From Zygaena filipendulae (Eukaryota; Arthropoda; Insecta; Lepidoptera; Zygaenidae): 64,000 bases of DNA. The translations under genes and the position numbers were made by a program. Shown in pieces: positions 37,801-49,800 of the stretch (its first letter is position 1; each line of letters starts with the position of its first letter). The notes under the pieces were generated by a model. It did not search any database. It saw nothing but the letters and a program-made list of their open reading frames with translations, and was not told the DNA's origin. The DNA is taken from contig OU015658.1 in NCBI GenBank assembly GCA_907165275.2, forward strand, positions 3,050,501 to 3,114,500, in the 5' to 3' direction.

Positions 37801-40800
37801 GCGTGAAGGCCTAACAAACAAATAAACTCACATTCGTATTTACAATATTAAGGATAATAAAGTTGATAGAACTGCACTAGGTGCGCAAATTCGTAATAAA
37901 GATAAAATGGCAAAAATATGCCAAAAGGTAGGTAAGATCACCTACCAACTACCATCTAAAGAAGGTAAAACTTCACCTTTCAGCGTCGCAGACGGCTGCT
38001 GCTCCGACATGACGGCCAGCTGCTTCTCCACCAGGGTGTCGGCCACGCTGACCCCGTTGTTCCACAGCGACACCCTGAACTGGTTGTCTGCGAACTCCTG
38101 GAAGATGCATTGGTAGCGGGGCGCGTTGAAGCACAGGTCGATCTCCGGGTTTGACTTCCACTCGCCGTCCGCCGGCCGGACGCCGAGCAGCGAGCAGTGC
38201 ACCGCCATCTTGGGCAGCTCCATCAGCTCTCTGTCCAGCTGCCATATGTCTTTGGCGTCGACCAACTGCTTGTTGCCGAAGTCTACGTAGCGCACGATGA
38301 ACTTGGAGAACGGCTGGACGGCCACCACGGTCGCTCTGTACAACACCCCGTCGAGGGGATACCGCGCGAGCACGGACGACCCTTCCGGCACAGTACCGGT
38401 GTACGACTTCACGCCTTTGTACAGTTCCGGTATTTTGTGCATCATCTCGAGGAATTTCGGTTGCGACGACAAGATTTGCGTGTAGAAATTCTCGGGTGAT
38501 ATGATCCACGTGACGGATATTTCGTGTTGCGCGCCCAGCTCGACGGTCGGCTCGGCGAACGGCTCGTCGAGCGGCACGGGCTCGGTGAGCTCCTTGTACT
38601 GCACCTGGGTGAACTTGCCGCGGCTCTTGTACGGCGGCGCGCGGCCGCTGCCGTCTTGAGAGTGGAAACTCTTCTCGCTGCCCGAGTTGTGTGTCCTGTC
38701 GCGCTCGGCGCGCTCTCGCGGCGTGAAGTTGCTCCTGGGGGCGCGCTCGCCCCTCTCGCCCCTCTCGCCGCGCTCCGCTCTGTTGTCTTTGAAGTCGCGT
38801 TTCTGGTTCCAGTTCTCTTTTCTATCGCTGTTAAACACGATTGAGAGGTTAATGCTGTATAATATGTATGAAATTTCAAAAAAAAAAGCAGCTTGTGCAG
38901 TTAGAAAGAGATGTGAACATAATAAGGAATGTGTAACAATCACCACAAGCATGTGTGTCGAGGCTTTTCAAACAGTTTTATAGTGACGATATTAAAAATT
39001 TGCACATTAATGCATCCATTCTCTTTTTTTTGTATTTCAACGATTGAATCACAAAATATCTTGATGATATTTTCTTTATTTCTAACATAAGAGATTAAGA
39101 CAGGTTTAAGCAGGGATACAAGAGACTCTAACCAGGTTCACTGCTTCACATTTCAAGTCACTCACATTTAATTCCTGCGACATCTTACAAGTTAAAGCGC
39201 TTTATCTATGTTTATTTACATTAATTTGAAAAAGCAAAAAATACGTTCTATTATTTTGTTATTTTCTAACTGACGGACTAATTAGAATTTTGATTTTCAT
39301 ACCCCGGAAGATACCCAATTAAATGAAGCATAAGCAGTTAGTTAGCTGCTGATAAAACATCAATTTGTAAAACCTCAACACATAAAGACATAAATCAACA
39401 AAAACACTTCATGACAACGTGCTGAAATGAAAATCTATACAAGTATACAGTATATTACATATACAAAATAGGACAAAAAAAAATATTGTTATGAACATAC
39501 GAAAACTTTCACAGCGAGGTGCAATAGACGGAAACAAGCTCAATTTTAAAATGCAAGAATAATATTCAGCGCTTCATACAAAATGTATGAGCTCGTTTCG
39601 TGTAAGAGCGACGCCAACCAACCGTGGCCGCCGGCAGCGGGCCGAGAAATCGAGCGCACTTCGATATCGTTTCATATATTAATTAGTTTTAATTACCCTA
39701 CATTATGCTCGTGCTACTTTATGCATTGCAATTATCAAATTTAATAAATTAAATGTTGTTACGTATGAATTTTGTAAGCGTTATACGATCGATTTCTGTG
39801 TGTATGTATTTTTTTCATTCGGAAACATCGAAAGACACTAAAAATAAACACACGAAAAACGATATTATTGTTTCCATACAATCTTTTATACATAACGACT
39901 TTTATAATTCTTAATTCTATAGCAAGGAGAAATATCTTCAGATTTGAAATAAAATACAGTAAAATATGACTGTGTCTGATCTCATTCGTAGCAAATATTT
40001 CGAATGCAACATTCACAACGCGTATAAGCTTTTAACCGTTAAACTTTCATAGTGTCAGAGTACATGGAGCTTAACTAATAAGAAACTGTGCAACGTTATA
40101 AAAAAAATTAAAAATTAAACGGTGCTGGAGAATGACAGAGCAAAGCGGTAACGGCACAACGTTAAATATTAGGGAAGCGTGACGATGCAGATGTTTTGCT
40201 TCAGGTGCGGTGCTCCACTGTACCGTTTCAGTCTGTCTTGAACACTGGCCTTCGGGACATTCGGTCGGTCCGTGTCCGCGGACGCTGCTTCGGCGGCTTG
40301 CCTCAACCTCTTCCCGACTCCGCCCGTCTCCCGGTTCTTCCATCCGGGCTTCTGATTAGGATGATGATCGGACCTAGGTTTTCTTCTGTCAATGATCGAA
40401 CACTACGCTTAAAAACTACTGCGTAACGGCCGACGTGCATTATGAAACGCTTATTCAATAAACTTAACAACTAAAGCGAAGTTTAGAATTCGCATTGCGT
40501 TTCAATTACAAGTAATAAATCAGCTGTGGGGGCTTCGTCCGCTGCTACCGTAGATACGTGGTGTGTGTAAAATCGAAATTACAATGGACACTGAAAATTG
40601 AAATTAAGACACTATTTTTGTTTCGTAGGCTTAATTTTCTAAAAACTGTAAAATCGTATACATATTATGACGGTAAACACGTATATTTGCTTGCATACCT
40701 GTCCCGGTTGAATTCGCGATTGTTGTCCCGGTCGCGATTGTTGTCCCGACTGAAGTCGCGATTGTTGTCCCGACTGAAGTCGCGATTGTTGTCCCGACTG

Positions 40801-43800
40801 AAGTCGCGATTGTTGTCCCGGTTGAAGTCGCGATTATTGTCCCGATTGTTGTCCCGGTTGCTATCCCTGTTGTTTTCTCGGTTAAAGTCGCGACCGTTTT
40901 CTCTATTGAAATCGCGATTTTTGTCGCGATTGTTTTCCCGGTTGAAATCTCGGTGGTTGTCCCGGTTGAAGTCACGTTTGTTATCTCGGTTGAAGTCGCG
41001 ATTGTTGTCCCTGTTGAATGGTCTTTCTCTGGGGGTGGGCTGTTGGAATGAGGGTTGACTCGGCGTCTCGTCCCACTCTTCTGCGGCAGCGGGCGCGGCG
41101 TCGCTTTGGGGCGTGGTGTTGTTGTTCTCCCATGGCTTGGCACCGCCGCGTCTATAGGGTGTTAATTTCTTTCATAAATAACACTTATAGAATTTTTTAA
41201 TTTAAAAAAGAAGATTCTGTACTATTTCACTACTATATAGGTATATGCGTTTTTTTTTTCAAAACTACACTATCTATTTGTTAATCTTATATGTGCATGT
41301 CCTGTTATTAGACATCACTCTAGACTGTCTCACTAAAGGTATAAATAGAAGTTAAACTGGTAGTATAAGTAAAACTGGTATTATTTTTTTTCGATTCTTT
41401 ATTTATCGTTAAAATGAAACAATTTTTTTTGGGAAGTTATGAAAGTAAGTTTTTTTTAAAGCTAATCCACTTTAACAGAATAATAGTCTAAAAGGTACAC
41501 TTTGACAAAGTAGATTCGATATATGGACACTTTGATAGGATGCCGTTATCAAATTGCGCTTTTATTTGTATAAAAAAGCTACTTTGACAATAGGGATGTG
41601 GACTACTTTTGAAAATCAAAATTCTAATTAGTCCGTCAGTTAGAAAATAAAAAAACAATAGACACGTATTTTTTGCTTTTTCCAATAAATTAAAATATAC
41701 AGAGATAAAGCGCATTAAAGTTTAGAGTGAGGGGGTCGTGACGTCACTCACCGCTAAAACCGCCATACGAACTGTCAGAATAGTGACGTCACGCGAAATT
41801 TCAACTCAATATATCGCCGTTATTTTTTGATTACGTAAAAAAAGAAAAGATACGTGTCCAATATTTTTTAATAATCTACAAGACGGACTAAAAATTAAAA
41901 ATTAGTCAACATGCCCATTGTAACTATACCGAAGGGAAATAGGCCGAGACTACTAGCCGTACAAACTTTTGGTGGACAAACATCGAAAACAGAATTACAT
42001 TTACGCTTCTAAATATTTTTATCGACTTTCAAGATTGTAATTGACGTTTTATAACATTTTGCCAGTCTCGAAATGAAAAACATAATAGAAACGCTGAATA
42101 CAAAGTTATTCGGCAGTGCGGAACAGATCATTATAATCGTGTATGTACCTACGGACGGGTCAAACAAAACTTTTCAAAAGTGTTACACTTACACTGGCAT
42201 TTTTATCATATAAAAAAACTTGTAAGAGATAGCAACACTTCGCTTATTCCGCGTTATGTGTGCAAACTAGATCTTAAATTTTATTTCATAACAATTTTAA
42301 TGTATTTGCTTTTTAAATTTTAAAATTAATTAAAAAAAAATAATTTTATATCTAACACACAGAAACAAAAAAAATTCGATGAATTGGCTACTTGACAAAA
42401 AAATTTTTTTTAGTCCGTCGTGTAGATTAGTAAAAAATATTGGACACGTATTTTTTCTTTTTTTACGTAATCAAAAAATTACAGAGATACATTGAGTTGA
42501 AGTTTCGCGTGACGTCACAATTCGGTGCGGTTTGTATGGCGCTTATAATGAATATTGACGTCACGAGCCCTAAACTTTAATGCGTTCATTTTCATTAAAT
42601 TGAAAAAGCAAAAAATACGTGTCTATTATTTTTTTATTTTCTAACTGACGGACTAATTAGAATTTTGATTTTCATACCTTGGAGAATACCCAATTTCTAT
42701 AAAGTCGACAATATACTTTTTTTTCACTATTTATATTTGTATGGTAGGTAAATAAGTAGAAATTTGTAAAAAGTTGTTAAAAATACATACTTTTCTCCCC
42801 TATCAGGTCTGCCGCCGAACTTGTCACTGTGTCGGCCGGGAGCTGATCTTTCAAACGAATCTTTGCCTTCCCTGCACAAAAACAAGTTATACTAATTTCA
42901 CATTCCATCACACAATTACACGCATTAAAACACACCTTAACCTGAAAACAATTGCACAGTACGCAGTGACGTACAATAAATAAATTCAACTAAATATAAA
43001 CTACATGGAAGTAATCACCTAAACATGTCGGAACAGCGCGAGCGGTTGGGCACTGACTAGATGGAAGTGGGAGTTCAAAAAACTCAATTTGAGGTCAAAG
43101 CGACCATGACTCATGGAGCTATTACTTTTTTCATAGACCAGCAGTGATTTAACGTAAGTTTTTTTTTGTGCGAGTACAAAGACATTCGTGAGCGTATTCG
43201 CCAGCTATTTTTATCTCGTTCAACTCTGGTGTTCCGTCAATCAACTATGTATTAGATTAAAAAATTTCTTAACTCATTGTCAGTTTTTTCAGTTACTTCA
43301 TATTATACTGTTTATTTTTCACATGCATAATATTATACTCTTAGTAAAATAGCCTGCAGACTGGACAGTCATGTAAAAATTATTATGTTAATATTGCTGT
43401 TCTCCGCGACTTCACCTGCGAGAATTTCAGAACTGTCGAAAATCCTGTGTTATTCAAGAAAATGACATAATATTTCATCCAAGTTCAGTCAGCTGTTTAT
43501 GCGTAATTAATATCAAAACATCGTCACAAACTTTTACATTTATAATATAGTAGGATGCCAGATATAAACAGTATGTTTAATATTATACGAATTAGTTATT
43601 TCCCCTCGGTTTCACCCGCGGTAATTTCGGAGTTCCGCGGGTATCCCGGTTTACAATGACACTCACAAATAACGTGGATTTCTATAGGTAAAAGAATTTT
43701 GAAAGTCGGTTCAGTAGATCCAGTAGACCTCCTACAACCTCACAAACTCACAAACTTTACCTCTGTATAATATTAGTAAGATGACGTAAAATAATGTATA

Positions 43801-46800
43801 TGTGTAGGTACCTGGTGCATAACATAATGTATGTAGGTACATAATATAAAGTTCCGTAACAAAGCTACATTTTACTGCGATCTGCGGTCCTCAACTTTGA
43901 TTCAATATCTCTACAGATTTACCAGTATGTGAAAACATGTGTGACGTTCTTTAAACCAACACGATTTGATAAATAAGAAACCAAGTAAAACTGTTCATTT
44001 TCCGAATATCCAAAACTAGCTGTGCCCTGCGATTTCACTCACTTGAAACACTTTTACATATTTAAGAACTATTTCCCGACATCCGATTTAAATGAAACAA
44101 AGTCTATTAGTATTATGTTGCTCCAAGCTAAGATTAATCTACCAGTGAAAACCGCATGATAATGCGTTCTGTAGTTCCAGAGATTAGCGTGAACAGATAC
44201 GCGTGTAACGAGGCGGCTACTCGGCCACTCGTTATCGATATCCTGCCTCATTTCTAATACTTTTTATTTTTAAAATCTGTCCTTTTTGTATTTCAAAATT
44301 GATTTATTTGATTTTATTTTTTGACCTTGACGCCTGGATTCTGATTTCCGATATAACACAAAATATCATTATACCCATCTAATAAAATTCGTTTACTCTT
44401 GTAATATCTTTATTTATTTACTACTAGCTGTCCCCTGCGGTTTCACTCGCATTTTTCGGAGTTCCCGCGGGAATTCCAGGATAAAAAGTACCCTATGTCC
44501 TTCTCTGTACCTCTGACAACGTGTGTACAAAATTTCATGGTGATCGGTTGAGCCGTTAAGGCGTGAAAGCGTAACAGACAGACAGACAGACAGAGTTACT
44601 TCCATATTTATAATATTAGTAGGAATAATCGGTTGAGCCGTTAAGGAGTGAAAGCGTAACAGACAGACAGACAGACAGATAAAGTTACTTCTCCACATTT
44701 ATAATATTAGTAGGGATAGAGCTAGCCGAAAGGCTTACCTACTTCAGAACCTTACACGCGGATTCCGCTCTTTTATAATAGTATAGAATATAAATTACAA
44801 TAATAAAGAGATAAATAATTACAAAAATATTAACCTGGATCGGAAGCTGCCTCCTCTTTGCGCAAAATCATCACTGCCTTCTCTCGGCTCTCTGGCTGGT
44901 CTGCGCTCGTCTCTAAAACTCTTCTCTCTTCGGTAGTTCTTTTTATCATCCGGGAGACTACCCTCCGGTGAGCTGAACGTCTCTGGAGCGTCTTTCCGCA
45001 CCGGCGTTGTTACTTTGGGCTAAAAGAAAATACAGTAAAGAAATAATTCTTCATCCAACTTGCAAGGAATTTTGTTTATTAAAAACAGGCAAAGGCGTTT
45101 AAGAAACCGCAGGACCGAAAGAAAAAAACACGGCAAGTGAACAGCCCCCTTAGACAAATTCACAATCTATAATAATCGTTATCACATAGAAAAATAAAAA
45201 TGTATCGTCATGTCAGTCACCATGTACAATCATCCAATTTCTTTACCCCTGACAACCTGTATGGTCATGATGATCAGTTGAGTACTTAAGGTGCGACAGT
45301 GTAACAAACAAACACATTCGCCTTTAATTTAAATATTAGGATTTAGCTTTCGAACTATATTTGATACTGTGGCGCTAGGTGCGCCAGACATTATTGATTT
45401 ATTATTTACTAGCTGTCCCCCGCGGTTTCACCCGCGGTAATTACGGAGTTCCCGCGAGAATTCCAGGATAAAAACTATCCTATCTTTTAAGTTGGACCAT
45501 ATTATAAATGGTTACAAAATTTTATCAAAATCCATTCAGTAGTTTCAGAGTCCATTGCGGACAAATAACGTGACACGTGATTTATATATATTAAGATTAT
45601 TGGATCAGATTGGATCATAACTTATTGCACCCTCGAGTTGTCGAACTATCAACATCATTGTGGGCAGCTCCAGCGAAATATAATAATAAAAATTGTTTAA
45701 TAGTGAGTGCGATGGAAAAAAATCATATAATCGAATACATAAGAGACTAGTGGATATTATAAAAGTGAAAATTTAGTGTTAAGATCCTTTTAAAAACGTG
45801 AAAACTGTGTAGCAAAGCATCGAAAATTATAATCCGACCAAATTAAGAGTGTCTTTTGAACCAACAATAGACAAGATCAATTGATTGACAGACTGTAAAT
45901 ATCAATACCTACCTACAGACTGTCATTAGATATCAATACAACGCGACGAGAGCGAGCGTGACCCAGTAGGTAGATACCATACAGAAAAAAAAAAAAAAAA
46001 AAAAAACATTACCACCGTCACTGAGTCGTTCCGTTTCGCTTCCAATATGAATAGTTCTTTGCAGCAATTATTCGATAGTTTAAAAGTCGAGATGGAGAAA
46101 CAAACAGAAAAAATCCACGATTCCGTCACCAAAACTATTAGTGAACAAATGGATGAAAAGATAACATCGATCTTGGAGGAAAACAAAGTATTAAAAATAA
46201 AAATTGAAATATTGGAAGAAAAAGTCGTTAGTTTGGAGAGGCAATATAAAAAGAATAACTTGATATTATTTGGGTTAGAGGAGAAGGAAAAAGATCAGCA
46301 CCAACTCTTTGAAAACGTAAAAGAAAAAATCTGGGATGACCTACAAATTACTTTAGAAAACTCAGAAATCAACAGAATGCACCGTATTGGTAAGAAAACA
46401 ACAAACAATGATAAAAAGAGACCCGTTTTGATATCTTTTGTTAATGAATGGAAGAAAATAGAAATAATGAAAAACAAAAAAGAGTTTCGCGACGTGTACA
46501 TGAAAGAAGACTACCCAAAGGTGATATTAAACAAAAGAAAGGAACTTCAAGCACAACTCGAAGAAGAAAGAAAGAAAGGAAATCACGCATACATAAAATA
46601 TGATAAAATCGTAGTAAAGAAAGCGGAATCGATGAAAGATAATAACAGAAAAAGAGTGCCATCTACATCACCAGAACAAAGTAACCCCTCAAAAACCACC
46701 AGAACTAACGCCTTCGACATCATGAGGAACAGAGCAAACTCTTTAACCACGATACCACATCAAAGTAATAAAGAATAGCATACAAACATCGACAACTTGA

Positions 46801-49800
46801 GACTAGCAACAAACAATAATATAAGTAACGTAATAAAATACAACCCCAAGCCGGATGGTCACCGTGGGGTTAGCGACCACCACCCTCCAAAGTCAACCAA
46901 GAAACAAAAATATCAAAAACATAACAGTATAACTAGAGAAAAAAGAAATGTTTTTTACATTGCGACCTACAATGTTAGAACTCTTAGAACCGAAGAATCT
47001 TTAATACAATTAGAACAAGCTATAGAAAATATAAAATGTCACATCATTGGATTGGGTGAAGTAAGAAGGTTCGGAGAAGAAATATTAGATAGAAATGAAT
47101 ATATTTTCTATTATAAAGGCGAAACAAAAGGTATGTTTGGAGTTGGATTCTTAGTTAAAAATCAGTTACGGAACGACATTAAAGAATTTAGAAGTGTGTC
47201 AGAAAGAATTGCAGTCTTGAACATAAATATACCAGGTTATAAAGAAACCTGGTCAATAATTCAGGTATATGCACCAACAGATGTAGCCAGTCAAGTAGAA
47301 AAAGATTCCTTTTATGGAGACCTAAGACAAACTTTAGAAAATACACATAAAAATAAAATTATAATGGGCGACTTCAATAGTACACTGGGACCGGACACAA
47401 CAAACAATATTACAATTGGAAAATTTACTACGGGAAAAAGAAATGATAATGGTGAAAGATTATTAGAATTTGCAATGGAAAACAGATTATATATAATGAA
47501 TACATTTTTTCAAAAACGGTTTAGTAAAAAATGGACTTGGATTTCTCCACAAGGGCAGAAAGATGAGAGAGACTTCATATTAACTAACAACAAAAGAATA
47601 TTTTTAAATGTGGAACCATTAAACAACGTAAATTTTAACTCGGATCACAGACTTGTACGTGGTGAAATAACATCAAAAAATTATCAAAGATCAAGAAAGC
47701 ACATAATTAATAACAAAACTACAATCCCTCCAGTGATATCTGATAACATACGAAAAAAATTTGTAGAAGAAATAGAAGAAATAAAAAATGTCACTAGCAT
47801 AGAAGAAAAATACAATATAATTGAAAAGGGGTTAATACATATAAATCAGCAATTCAGATATACCTTACAAAATAAAAAAGACAAAATGGGACCAGAAGCA
47901 AGAAATCTATCAACACAAAGACAAAGATTATTTGGGGACAGAAAGAACAATAAAAGTCAAATAACAGAGATAAGTAAAAAAATCAACGAAAGCATAAGAC
48001 AGTATAGAAAGAAAACAAGACTAGAACAAATAAGTAATTGCATAGAAAAAACAGGAGGAGTTAAAAAAGCTATGAAACAACTTAGAGAAGAAAAATCATG
48101 GATACCATCTATAAAGGACAAAAATAAGAAAAATACATCAAAAAGATTACAGATAATGGATATAGCCACTCAGTTCTACAGGGACTTGTATAAAGGAGAC
48201 GAAACGCCGTTTATAAATATTACATCACTTGGTTCTTTAACCGATGATGATGAGGTACCACATTTCTTAAAAAGAGAAGTGGAATTTGCTGTTCTATCTC
48301 AAAAAAACGGCAAGTCTCCGGGAGACGATAGTATAAGTAATGAATTATTAAAGGCAGTTCTCGACGATATACTGGATCCTCTCACGGAATTATTTAATGA
48401 AATTTTAAAAAATGAGATTATACCACCACAATGGACGAAGACAACGATTACTCTTCTCCATAAAAAAGGAGATAAAAACGAAATCAATAATTACCGGCCA
48501 ATAAGCTTAATGAGTAATTTATACAAAATATTTTCAAAATTAATATTAGGACGTGTAACAAAAACTTTAGACGAAAACCAATCCAGAGAGCAAGCGGGAT
48601 TCCGAAAAAAATTCTCTACGATTGATCACATTCTTGTGATAAAACAAATTGTCGAAAAATATCATGAATATGGGAAACAATATTATGTAGCGTTTGTAGA
48701 TTATAACAAAGCATTTGACTCACTAAAACATAGTGAAATATGGAAATCACTAAAAGAACAAGGAGTCCCGAATAAGTACATCAGAATAATAAAAGAAGTT
48801 TACTCCAACAGCATGGCAAAGATTAAACTAGAAAGAATAGGTTCAGAATTTCAAATAAAGAATGGAGTCCGTCAGGGTGATCCCTTATCGCCAAAGATCT
48901 TCACCGCAGTTCTTGAAAGCGTATTCAGACGTATAAACCTAAACTGGGAAAATTACGGGCTCAATATTAATGGGGCAAGACTACATCACCTTAGGTTTGC
49001 GGATGATCTCATACTTTTATCTGATGGTCCAATAGAACTGAAATGTATGCTAGAAGATCTAGATGTGCAAAGTAAACTAGTTGGGCTCACCATGAACATG
49101 AGCAAAACAAAATTGATGACAAATAATATTAAAGAACAAATTATAATAAACGGAAATGCCATAGAATATGTGGATAATTACGAATATCTTGGCCAGATAA
49201 TATCACCTGCAGACCAAATGAATAAAGAAATAGAAAGAAGAATAACGAACTCATGGAAGAAGTTTTGGTCTTTAAAAGAAGTTCTAAAAGCAAAAGAAAT
49301 ACCGACAAACCAAAAGTTTAAAGTAGTGCATAGTTCCTGTTATGATTTATGGATGCGAAACATGGACACTTACAAAAAAGGACTATCAAAGAATTAAAGT
49401 ATTGCAAAATAATATAGAGAGAAGTGTCCTCAATATAAAACTCAAAGATAGAATGAATCTTAATATGATAAAAGCCAAAGCTAAAACGAAAGCAATTGAC
49501 AAAATAGTAAAAGAACGGAAATGGCGGTGGACAGGTCATATGATGCGACAACACATTAATAAATGGACAAGGGATGTTGTGGAATGGTGCCCCAAAGACG
49601 GCAAAAGAAAAAGAGGAAGACCAAATATCAGATGGGCAGATGATTTGAGACACACTTGCTTGATGACCCCTTGGATGCGAACGGCAAAGGATAGAAAAGC
49701 GTGGAAGGCTTTGGAGGAGGCCTATGTCGCAAGACAAGTTGAAGTTGTCGATGAAAATGTATAATTAATTTAACAAGTATTCACTTATTTCACTTCAATA

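Noticed and set aside
40733..40830. CRISPR-like direct repeats
   Set aside because: The 24-nt repeats have no unique spacers and are part of a coding minisatellite in a eukaryotic gene.
40558..41058. 166-residue plus-strand frame rich in Leu/Ser/Arg
   Set aside because: It is the antisense shadow of the RDNNRDF repeats in tudor exon 5; the repetitive unit keeps all frames open.
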